This document shows positions 1 to 11,500 of a stretch of DNA of 64,000 nucleotides, piece after piece; within the stretch, counting starts at the first letter, position 1, and every line of letters begins with the position of its first letter. The translations under genes were made by a program, and so were the position numbers. The notes under the pieces were generated by a model. The model was not told the DNA's origin, ran no database searches, and saw only the letters and a program-made list of their open reading frames with translations. The stretch lies in the NCBI GenBank assembly GCA_023974075.1, contig CM043808.1, positions 23,603,078-23,667,077 on the forward strand, written 5' to 3'. This stretch comes from Chaenocephalus aceratus. Lineage: Eukaryota; Chordata; Actinopteri; Perciformes; Channichthyidae.

Positions 1-1047
1 CATGAGTGATACAACTTGTGTACAGTGAACTCTGTGAAGTCCCTCCATATGTTGGACGTCAACAGGGGCTTTATAACAGACTGAGAGTCCAGATGCCCCA
101 CTGTAATAGGTTTTAAACAAATGCATGCTGCTGTACAAATTGTAAACTGTGTCCAAAATCACTCATTATTTTCTACCTTATGCACTATTCCAACTTTTTA
201 TTTCAGTGTATGCACATTGTAATTCATGTTGTAAGGAAAGAAAAAAAAGATCTGCAGCATGTATGCTACTTCTTCGTTTTAAGTCCAAACTATTCAGAAG
301 TGCCCACAATCTCAACTGAATAATCCTATTGAGTCTATATCAAATAATACATAATATAATACATATTATATATGATATTAGTCAGGTTTTAATGGCACTA
401 CTGTCTTGCATGACAGTTTACGGTTTAGATTGACAATTAAAAAAACCTACTCAAATCAGATCCACTTACGGATTTTTCCTCAACCTTTCAACCACATCAC
501 ATGGTCTTCGTGATAGGGAGGAGTTTATTTAGTTGTAACAGAGATGGATCCGTTGATATATTGGTCAAGTACCTGTTTTTTTTAATACAGTTGCTCAAAG
601 TGCATGTCATCAGGTGTAAATTCATGAAAACTGACCAGACTCCGCCTGCTGATTAAGACCATATTTTAGGCCATAATCCCATTGTATTTTGTTTATGTAT
701 GTATGGTATTTGTGGACGTACATTTGTGGATACATTTTCTTTAATATTTTAATTTTTGTTTTTGATAGAGTCTCATGTGGACAGGTGTTATTAAGTCTAG
801 CAGGAAATTGGTTGCTTTATGACATTGTGGCTACTACATGTGGTCTATGGTTTGGTTTTGATAAGTTATCCACTATATTTTAGAGACCAATTACATGTCA
901 GAATCTAAATTCAGAAGGGCAATCAAACAAGTATGAGAGTAATCATTATCCGACCATGCATCATTACGTATAAAACGTCAAACCTTTGCAGTTGATCCAC
1001 CATATTTAACGTTTGGAAGTTGACTATTGTCATCTTTTGAGTTTAAC
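1..1047 (-). other. afg1l intron 2, no gene seen
   Basis: AT-rich non-coding DNA. I looked on the minus strand for the next afg1l exon (the Walker A segment GDVGTGKT) and do not see it, so the intron probably continues past the left edge. Short open frames here, such as 689-883 plus, have no recognisable composition. Confidence 0.6.
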
Positions 1048-1593
1048 CTGGTTGGGGTTGGGTTCAAGTAGATGCTGTTAGTGTAGTTATTCAGATTGTG
1101 CTTCAGCAAAGCCAGCTGCTGTAGGACGTTTCTCTGCTGAATGTCTTCCTGCAGGGAGCCACACTGAACAAGGTGGTCATACTGTCCACTGAGGGCACAC
1201 GCTGTTGCTGCAGGAGGCTCAGAGGAGCAGTGTGGTGCGGACGAACTGCATGTCCTCCAGCCAGTGTAACCTTAGAGCATAAAAGCAAAAGCTGTTTTGT
1301 AAAATTCTCTGTAAATCGTTATCTTAAGATTGCAAGTATACACGGATTCTGTCAATATTTAAGTAAAACGTCATAGGAAGTAAATAGAAGTCGAGTAATT
1401 CAGAGGTTTAAGACTGTTTATTTTTAAAACACGACGACCTGAAAATAATTTACTACAACATGACCGAGAGACACATACCCTTTCCAGTGCAAAATGCTGA
1501 CCCTCGGAAAATTCTCCTTGAAGTCAGAACAGTATCTTTTAGTAAAAATTGTATTGAGAATCTGGCAGCTGCAGGGACCCTGTACGCAGCCAT
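1048..1593 (-). CDS. afg1l: AFG1-like mitochondrial AAA+ ATPase, exons 1-2 (partial, runs off left edge)
   Basis: Two coding exons read on the minus strand: exon 1 at 1593-1479 (ATG at 1593, 38 codons plus one base, donor GTATGTG) and exon 2 at 1207-1048 (acceptor CTGCAG, donor probably GTTAAA, which is weak). The phases join: G from exon 1 plus CA from exon 2 gives Ala. The N-terminus (MAAYRVPAAARFS... SRRIFRGSAF) is rich in Arg, Ala and Ser with one acidic residue in the first 38, as expected of a mitochondrial presequence. Exon 2 contains QYDHLVQCGSLQEDIQQRNV, which aligns with the human AFG1L segment HYDFLIKAHELKDDEHQRRV just before the Walker A region. The ATPase core lies outside the window. 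AFG1L is a matrix/inner-membrane protein that helps degrade respiratory-chain subunits. The head-to-head position with snx3 matches human 6q21 and supports the call. The exon 2 end is uncertain. Confidence 0.82.
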
Positions 1594-2508
1594 GATGTTT
1601 CAAAACTCAAAACTTTATTGACAATCACTTGACAAATATAAGCCACATGACCAGCAGTCTATGCACATGACACAGGCATGGCAGGATAGAGCATATGTTG
1701 GGTATCTAACTAGTGAATATGAATACATATTATTAGATATAACCTGGATACTCATATATTGTATTTTTATTTATATATTATATATATTATTTTTATTTAT
1801 ATTTATCTTAAACATGCAGTAAACTATTGCAGGTTAGGTTGAAATAAAAATGTAATGTTTTATATTTTAGGCCGAGGTACATTTATATGACTGGATCTTA
1901 TCAATAATAATGATAAGTAAACATTTCGCTTGTAATTTCGTTTTTTATAAAACATTGTTTTTTAAATAATTAATATTATTTGAGCATTGAATCCAAAAGC
2001 AACACTGTTGCACGTTTTAGCAGCAATTTCAAAGCATGATTGGTCTTGAGTACAGGAATATAATGATAACAATTGTGTTTGTCGTCCGAATACGTCATTC
2101 CAACCGATAGGCCCGCTGGCGGGTTGTAAACAAACCGAGCAGCAGGTGGACGGGCAGCATCAGCTGAACCTCAGCTGATCGGAAGTGCAGCGAGCTGGCC
2201 TTTCAAGCTTGCCATAGTAAGAGACCTATCAAAACCGGAAACTGTATGATTTACCTTCAACTTAAAAGTTACCCCTAAACTTGTGTGCTGCATAAACAAC
2301 AGCGCCCTGTAAAAAGTCACATATAATAAATATATACTATAATTTAATACAGAACATCTCCTTAAAGAGTGCGCTTGACTGTATACGTCCAATTACCCGT
2401 GCACAACATTCACCAAATGTTTTATTTTGAAGGTGAGTAACGGAATGTAGGTATTTGTATTCTGGCTAGCTTCACACTATCACTAGCTGCTAGAAGGACA
2501 GGGGAGAA
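1594..2508. promoter_or_regulatory. bidirectional afg1l/snx3 promoter region
   Basis: The two start codons lie 915 bp apart and face away from each other, so both promoters must lie in this gap or in 5' leader sequence within it. The stretch around 2090-2200 is the only GC-rich part and contains an ETS/GABP-type core CGGAAGTG at 2180-2187, a class of site common in TATA-less bidirectional promoters. An ATTGGTC (reverse CCAAT-like) lies near 2039. The rest is AT-rich. Transcription starts cannot be fixed from sequence alone. Confidence 0.55.
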
Positions 2509-5500
2509 ATGGCTGATACCATAGCTGACACAAGAAGGCTCTTCTCCAAGCCCCAGAACCTAAATGACGCGTATGGACCTCCAAGTAATTTTCTAGAAAT
2601 TGATGTGAGCAACCCTGAGACCATCGGGGTTGGCAGGACCAGATATACCACGTATGAAGTCAGACTGAAGGTAACAACGGCTATGATGTTAGCTTTTAAG
2701 CTAACATCAGCTACCTGAAGTATCTAACGTCTTTCCTGTTGACAGAGAAAGTTATGACTTCATTACATCGGGGTCGCCCAGAGCAATAAAGGATGCGTAT
2801 ACAATCACATAGTCGATATTTAATTATGTGTAGAAATGTCTGTGCAGTTGTATTTGCAACACGAGTTTGCTAACGCTAGCTAGCAGGCTAGTAACCCTCG
2901 TAAAACAAGCTAACACTGTTTAGCTGTCTGACAGTAAGGTAACGAGTTAACTTACTGATGTTAGCATTGAGTCCAAGTTATTTGATTATACGTTTGTTAA
3001 TAAGTAATGAAGAAATGTTGATAACAATGTTAACAGAGACATTGAACCTCATGTTTGCCTAACTTGTAACATGTAGCTGTCTCTATTTACGAAGGAAATG
3101 TGTTTACATTGGCCTCAAGTGTTTTTCTTCCGTGGCGTGACATTTCACTGTTTTACCAATTATACAAGTCTTCAAATAACTGTCACATTACCCCTGCAGC
3201 AAACTGAGTAAACGAAGATGAAACAACTCATCATAAAAGTTTACCCTGCCAAGACAGTTCAGGTTTGAACTCCTGCCACACCCCATGTTCTGCCTGCAAA
3301 GAATAGATAACGGAATGGGTTACACTTAAGAACCAACTTGAAGTCATGTATGACAAGATGCTCATCTATATCCTATTCTACTATTACTTGAGTAAGGGTG
3401 TCTGTTTTTTCAAAAGTGCTCATACTTTGACCTGACTTTACTGATAGGTCATCAAAAATTCTCCAATGCTAAAGAGGAACATAACTTTGCAAGTCAGCTT
3501 CTTTGAAACTGGACAGGATGCAACGTGCTGCCGGATCCTTTCCAGTCGCTCCCAACCCCCTCGCCACATTTCCTTCCTCCTGCCCTACTGAATACTTGTA
3601 GAAGAGAACAAATGATGGTCTTCTTAGAGAGGTTCCTGCCATCTGTTGGTAAACTACAGTAGTTGGTCCAAATGCTTGTGTCAAGAAACATATGTATACA
3701 TACAAGTGAAATGTTACATGTTCGACTATTGCCTTACACACCATCCAGAAATGTGCTGTTATTGCGCAATCAATGAGGAGAAAAACAGTTGGACAGTCCT
3801 TGCTATTGCGAAACACAGATGTGTCTCATTGGTATTTTCCTCTGTAAATCAAGGCTGAGTCAGCTTGAATGATTTTTACAATGGCCACCATGCATTACAA
3901 TGCAAAGACTGTACTTTAACCAACGGACAAATAGTAGACAAGGATGATGATTGACAAAAATGATCACAAGGTCCACTTACCTTGATGTTTTGGAGCTTGA
4001 TTAAAAAAAAATCACCCCCGTTTCAAAGGTTATGAAGAATTTGTGAAACTTAAATGAGACATTTGCTTAAATTATTACTTGCATTATGATTAGCTATAAT
4101 TGTCTCTTTCCAATATGACACATGCATAGAAAGAAAGTGGTAGCACCATTTTAAAGATTTGACAAACTTTAATGTCTGTCACCACATACGCTTTTGCATA
4201 AATTGAGCCATTCCAGGGCTTTTCTGTATGCGCTTTAAATGTGCAGGCTTTATTGAGAGTCTGAAATGATCAGGCAGTCATTCGTCTCGTCTGATTGCCC
4301 TGTCTTTTATCTTTAAATTGTCATTTCAGTTGACTGACACCCCTGTAGTTAGTGGCCTGGATTAGATTGGGGAGCAGCCCTAAAGTATTTATAGTTCTCC
4401 TTTACCTTAAGAAATGGGTTGAGGAAAGAGAAGCCGTCTCCAGGCATTAGCGTTGAATATAAGGCTACTGTACTTGATTAGTGTGTTTATAATTAGCATA
4501 TGCGTGTAATCAGCATTATTGTGCACCTCATAGCCCTGTGTGACCCTGCTTTGCATAAGACCACAGAAGAAGCGGCGCATCCCTCACTTCTCAACAAACG
4601 TGGTGTCAACTTTGCTTTGCTTCTCTCCTTCTCCTTTCTTCAGCTTTCTTTAGAAGCATTTTCCTCCATCTCCAGCAAGTTAAGAACGTTAGCCACAATG
4701 CCTCGGCCTGGAATGCATAGCCTATGCTTTGCTCTTATTGTTTCCATTTTACTTGTAATATTCAGAACTACTTTTTTCTATCCTCTAACTATGCTTGATA
4801 CTTTCTGTTTAATAACGCTTTCCCTTGTCTCCTGTTCTCACCGCTGTCCTGCTATCCACCTCCAAATCGAGAGAGCCCTTGTGGCCGCACTGAGAGAGTC
4901 TACCTAATCCCCTCATTGAGAGAAGAGAAGAATGAAACAGGCCAGGGTGTGGGGGAGCTGGAGCGTTTTTTTCCCCCCCATCCTTACCCCCCGCCCCCCA
5001 CCCATGGGAGGGCAGAAAGCCACCCCCTCACCAGCCTTCATCCCATTGCCCACTTATCCCATTTCACTCCCAGCTGTGTGCAGTCAGTTGCGTCGTTGAT
5101 AATGTGTCACTGAAGCCCCTTTGATGATATGATTTCATATATAGCATAAACACCAGAGCAATGCATTTTCATTACATGATATTGTTTATTTTACTCTTTC
5201 AATAAATGACAGTGTGTATTTGACTTTTGACTTTGCAGTTGCTGCATGTTTAACAAGTAGTATGTGAAACAAACTGTGTAAATATGTTGTTGTCATGTGA
5301 GAAACGTTATCCTTTGAGGCAGGACACATAGTTGCTTTTTGACAACCAGGCCTGCATTGTTTTTTAAATCAATGAGATCAATATACTTATTGCAGTCAGT
5401 CAGGTGGAAGCTAAGTTCTTAGTGTAAGGAGGCGGATATCTCATTTTGCCTGAGCAGACGTGTAATGTCCAAGGTCGTGTTGAAACAATGGATTTTTGTT

Positions 5501-8500
5501 CTCACCTAAATCCTTGCGATTTAAGCGTAGCTTCTCAAATGGCCTACAGACCACATGAAGCTGGTAGGTTCTGTTTCTGTTCTGCCTCTGCCCGCGTTTC
5601 TCACGTCGGTGAGGAGTTATTCTGCAGAGTCCTATCATATCACCGTAATGTTTTTTTGTGTGGTTGCTGGCTTTAGAGGTCCTTCTTAAGCAGCGTAGTG
5701 TATTTGTCTGGACCCTCAGCAAACATGGAGTTGGGGTGTTTGTGTGTGAGGGGGGGGGTTGTTGGGTATTATCAAAATGTCTCGTCTTAAGTTGGTTCCC
5801 ATCTCATCCAGAGAGCACATTCAAGGGAGCGAACTTTGGGATCTCACTTTGTTTATGGATAGGAGTACATAAAAGGCCTCTTATAGCTGTGTCGCTCACT
5901 CTCACTCAGTCTTCCACCCCTCCTCTTCTCTACTCTCATAGCTTCTCTTTCTTTCTCTTTTCCATTTGGGCTATGGGGAGGGGGGCCTTTAGTCATTAAT
6001 AAAATGGGGAGAGGTGGGTGTGTGGTGGGGGGGCGCTTGTCAGGCACAGTCAAGTGTAATCCAAAGTCTACAGCATCCTCTTCGACAACTATTTTAATGG
6101 AAATAGGGAACATATTGTATCAAGGCTACCATATCCTACTTGAAATGACAGTATCAAAAGTGGGAGTTGATACTATGGCAACAAAGCAGCTTTTTGCCAG
6201 CTAGGCGAGTCGGAGAGAGGGTAGGCTGTCGGGCCGCAAGGGCCGGCAAGCGAGTGAACGAGTGAGAGAGAGTACATGGAGAAGCGAGAGCGAAAGATCC
6301 ATAGCCCGAAAGCTTTTGTTCCCTGTCTTTTTTCCCCCACTCTGGAATATGATGCAATGAGATGGTATTATGTTGCCATTTTTTTATGCTGTTATTCTGA
6401 AAGGAGAGTATATGGGAGGGGTAAGAAGGGGGCATTGGGAGGTTTAGGATGCGCACTCTCAAACTTGACTTAATCCATCCTGCTAAAAGCTAATGCATGG
6501 TGGCCTTGAACTGTTCTCTCAGGATATGAGTGATCTTTGTCCCCTCTCTCGCTCTTTCTCTGTCTCGCTGTTTTTAAGGGTTCTGCCTCTTTTCAACCCA
6601 TTTTCAATGAGCCCAAGGTATTGTGTCCCACACATTATGAATCACATGCTCTTCCTATGGAGCATAGATTGCACCTTAGTCACTCATAATGGAAAGTAGA
6701 GCTCGGTGGTTTACTTTGAAGGAACTATATCTAGCTTTATGGTCTTTTTCAAAGCATTTTCTCTTTTAAAGCTGCTTTTAATATAACCATTCATTCCTTA
6801 TTTGTGTGGGTTTTTTTGTTGGTCTTTCTCCAAGTTTGGTTGTTGTCCTTTCTGCTGGCTTAATTTCCCTCATGTTTTAGTTGTTCTGCTAACCCTAAGC
6901 CAGTCCCTTAGGAAGTGAGAGAGGCAAAGTGTGCCTTTTTAGACAATAAATGAAATGCTAAGACCCGCAGGGGCCAGTAAGTTGAGACACCGGTCCCTAA
7001 CCTCTAACCAACCGTGAAGAGAACAGAGGCCGAGAAACCTTATCTTTGACTTGTAGGGCTCTCACGCACCGCCTCCTTCAGTGTGTGTGTGAGAAAAGCG
7101 AGTGAGACCTCTCCTTTTTCACTTCTGTCATTTTCGTTCCTCCCCTTGTCCTGCAAGGCCAAATCTCATAATCACAGGGGTAGAGAGGGCGAGACGATTG
7201 AAAGGCCAGGTGACTTTCTTTCCTTACACTCTCACTGCTGGCTTCATTGTGTTGAGATGAGAGGTCCGGGTTCGACTGTGTGTGCATAAACAAGTTTGAA
7301 CGCCTCGGGCTATTATATTTACATTGTTAACTGTGTGACTGGTCAAACCTCATACTTAACACCTGTGCATGCCCACTTCGTGTACGCCAGTGTGTGCTTG
7401 CGCGTGGTTAAGTGTTTTCTGTGTGCACATGATGGGATTAGAGTCACGGCGGTGGCAGATTACCTGTAACTGTGATCTGTTGTGGTGGGGATTAACTTTG
7501 CGGCGCTCCATGCTGAGAGGTAACAGACCACGGTGAGAGGAGAGTGGAGTTAATGCTAGAGCACTGGGGTGATAAAGCTTAGGTAATCCACTTCTCCTGT
7601 GACCTGAGAAAGAGGAGGAGTGAGGGGCTCATTGACAACTTCACCTGGAGAGAACTTGAAATAAGTGGGAAAGCGAGGTTTTCAGGGCTCTTGTGTAACA
7701 GAAACACACAGTGGGAAAGAGGGAGTGTGCATCCGCCACAAAGGTGACAGAAAGATACCAGTTACAAAATGGTTTGTTTAAAAAAATAGAGGTGGTGGCT
7801 AAAAATGGGTGTTATAGTAAAACGGCTAAATGAACTAATAGAGCTAATATAATGATCAGATATCAAATCCCAATCACTAAGCATGAGAAAAGTAAGCAGC
7901 CAGTTATAAAAGGTAGAGCATAACAGTCTTTACAGTGCGAGGTGCTTCAAAACATACTTGTTATTCTCGTTAATAGAAACTGTGTGTGACGTGGATATTA
8001 TACATTGACAACAGGATTCTCTCAATTATTTCCAATAGTAACATTTTAGTTTTAACGTCAAATATGAAATCGGCAGCTCTCACCGCTATTTATTAAAATT
8101 TGATCAAACAAATGTGCCCTTACCAACCAAATGTTGGCAGGATCTAAACATTGTCACTGAATGGGTGGATGGAGCAGAGGGGGAAGACAACCAATGCTTC
8201 GGTTTCCCCATTGAAACGCCACAAGAGGAGTCTCAAGGGCAGACAATCTGACTTATTATCACGGAGCAAGAGACATAAAGAGGGAAAGACTGAAAGGGAG
8301 AGACCATGAGAGCAAAAAGACCACTCCTGCTCTCCCTCCTCCTCAATTAGTCCTGCACAGACCAGATGAAGCTCACAACCCCTCCACTTTTTTGCTGCTC
8401 TTCCTTTATGACCGCCTACACCCCCTCCGTGTTCTTTTGTTCAGCCATTTACTCAGCCTTCTAGTTAACTCTGCATCGCCTCTACTGCGCACGGCCGTCT

Positions 8501-11500
8501 GCTCATTGATCAGTCTGCAGCTCACACTGGATTCCTGCTGCACCTACTTGTTCAGATGCTTTGCTCTTGTGATTCCTATTTCCAAGAATTCTGACCTTCT
8601 GTGAATGTGGCCTGCCAATGAAATGCGTATTCACTCCCCCTTGTTCGTACATTGTCACAGGATGGCCATGTACTGTCAGGACTAGTGAAGAGGTTTGGCA
8701 TTGTACTGTCATTTGCTGTTTGCTCAATGTTCTGTCAATGTCAAAACATCTCCCCTTTTTTTGTATGTGCTTCAACCGCGACTAAGAATGATGCACCTAT
8801 CTGCGCATGGGTGTGCAAAATAGACAAAATGGCCATACACTCTGAGTGCGATTGACCTTGGTGAGCGTAACATCGGTGAACTTTCCATTTTTCTTTTCAG
8901 TTTGGTGGAGTCTTTGTTTTTTTGTTTCTTTTCTCCTCCTTTTCTTCCTTTCAATAAAGTCAGAGTAGCTAACACAAGGCTACAGCCCAAACCCAGTGCG
9001 ATAACCCCTTGCACTCTTTCGCAGCATAACGTTTTCTCTAGATTTTGATAATTTCCCACATTTTGATACAGATAAGTGCTCCTCAGAACGTGCCTGTGAA
9101 GCACGCGCTCGCTGTGGTGTTACTACTCAAACTAAATCACTCAAAGGAACAACCTTACACTCAACACTACGCTTCCTTGAGTCCTTGATAATACACCCGC
9201 CATCATATACTTACATCCCCAAGCGGTAAATGCCTTATATTCAGAGCTTTATCCATCATCCCGTTCAGCAGAGTAACAGTTCATAAGGTAACAGAGAATG
9301 GTATGTTTTCATATTTTCTGATTTCTTTCTTTCTGATTGGTCTACATGTGAATAGTAACTAACAGTTGAGCTCATAAATCCAGTATAGTATATTGAAAAA
9401 GCGAGTAAACACCCTTTATGTTGCTTACTGGAATAGAAGCACTGGCTTGATATGGTCTCAGGAATAAGGAAAATCTGCACGCAATCCTAAAAGTGACATC
9501 CTTGACAGTTTGCCATTTGTGTGTTTGTACCCACAGACCAACCTACCCATCTTCAAGCTGAAGGAGTCGAGCGTACGGAGGCGGTACAGCGACTTTGAGT
9601 GGCTCAGAGCGGAGCTGGAGAGGGAAAGCAAGGTGAGCCGAACACAAAGGCGCTCGAGTACTTATCTTATCAAATCAGCGCACAACAATGATCACGTGCC
9701 ATGAGAGAAAGTTGTGAAGTGATCTTTTGAGCCTTTGCTGTTTGTTAAAGAAGATGTAACCTTAATGTGGTCTGGCTTCTTTGTCTCCTGCTGTCATCGA
9801 AGGCCACAAATCCAGTTTAGAGCCTCGGAAAAGGCATGTCAAAAATGTTCTCACCAAATGGTACTCTACACCATCTTTATAACTTTTAGAATATTCAAGC
9901 GAGGAATAATGTTGTTGTTTTTTAAATTATATTCTTTTGAAATTCTCTTCACATACAGCCGGCCTTCAATAAATCAAATCATCGGCCAAAAAAAGAAATC
10001 TGTAGCTGATGCCAGACAAAAAGGTGGTGAAAACCAACGGTATAAATAGTAGTCTCTTCGGAGTTAACCTTTACGACAACCTTTTTCACTCATTTCTCAT
10101 TGGACGGATTTGAAGGATGGATTTGACGGACTGACCTGTGTGTACTGTACCAGAGTTGTTATCATGCCGCTAGCTTGAAAGCTGTAATTACATTAGCCAT
10201 TAACATGTTCATTTTGAGGCAGTGGCTTTTGCAGGGCCAAAGGAACAGGCTATCATTGTTGCCAACTTGGCGACTTTCTCGTTTAATAAAAATATGTGGA
10301 GCTTACTGTTAACTTCTTTCATTGAAAAACTGTAACTCACTCCTGCAAATGTGTCGGTTTCTCCCAAGCTTAAAACACAAAAAAGTGAACTTAAAGTGTC
10401 CTATAAGCCCATTTAAGTGCTTCTGTATGATTATTTTTGCTGTGGTTACTCTTATATTCCAGGTGGTCGTCCCTCCTCTCCCAGGAAAAGCTCTATTCCG
10501 GCAGCTTCCGTTTCGAGGGGATGATGGGATATTTGATGACTCTTTTGTCGAGGAGCGGAGACAGTCTCTGGAGCAGTTTCTCAACAAGTAAGCCTTCCCG
10601 TGTCTTCCTCCATCCCTCTTTGCAAGAGGTTAAAACAATTTATTCTTTACAAATTCCCCTTCATCGTTTGCTGCTCCTGCCTTAGCGGGGTTTTATGGTA
10701 ACTCTTGCAAACAACAAAACAGCTCGTGCAATAAGTAGATTCAACTTTTTCACTTCTCTTCATATTGTTAACAAACTGAACCTGCAGACAGACGGGTCTT
10801 TTTCCTCTCTGTCCTCCTTAATTCTCTTTTATAATTACTTTGCAAAAGACAAGAACAACCAAAGAGGACTTAAGTGTGCACCCCCACAACATCATTTTCC
10901 CCCACATTTGTTTTATTGTTGATGTGTAATTTATGATAATTGCAGCTCAAATTACAGCGCGTTGTTCCGCGGGATCGTGTGCGCACCTCTGCTTATTTTT
11001 GATCCAGCGTCCTCGTTTTCAGCTGCGGAACAATAAAAGTTACAGCGTGATTGTAATGATTTGCTTTGATTGCAGACTTGGCCATTATCTTTGTTTCATG
11101 TGCAAATGCATCAATGTTTCCTTTTTGAATATTAAGTGCTCAAAGACAGTTGAGAGAATTTACATCCATAAATATGTTTTTTAAAGAAGATGAATGTGTT
11201 GGTAATTAAGACCCCCCCCCCTTGCTTCGTATGAATGAAGCACTCCTGTTGATCATATCATTGTTCACACTTAATACTGGCCCGTGTGGCTGGCAGCATT
11301 GTTGAATCTGTGATTGAGAGCATTGTGAAGAGGAAATCTCTTGGCATGGTAAACATGATTGTCGCCGTGGAACATTGAGAGGGAGGAGAGGAGATAACCA
11401 TTAGCTTTTGATTAGGCTAGTCAAACATAATTCATGCTTCAGGTAAAGACGAATGGCTTCAAAAAGCAAGCCAGGCCTTGACATTGTCCTCCATGTCATC

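Noticed and set aside
2110..2215. Alternative first exon of afg1l near 2160 (ATG followed by a basic leader) or at 2212
   Set aside because: Splice phase does not join to exon 2, the donors are poor, and the exon at 1593-1479 fits in every respect.
4500..4907. 135-codon open frame in snx3 intron 1
   Set aside because: Hydrophobic and Ser/Leu-rich through pyrimidine bias of the DNA; no conserved domain, no splice context, and it lies wholly inside an intron.
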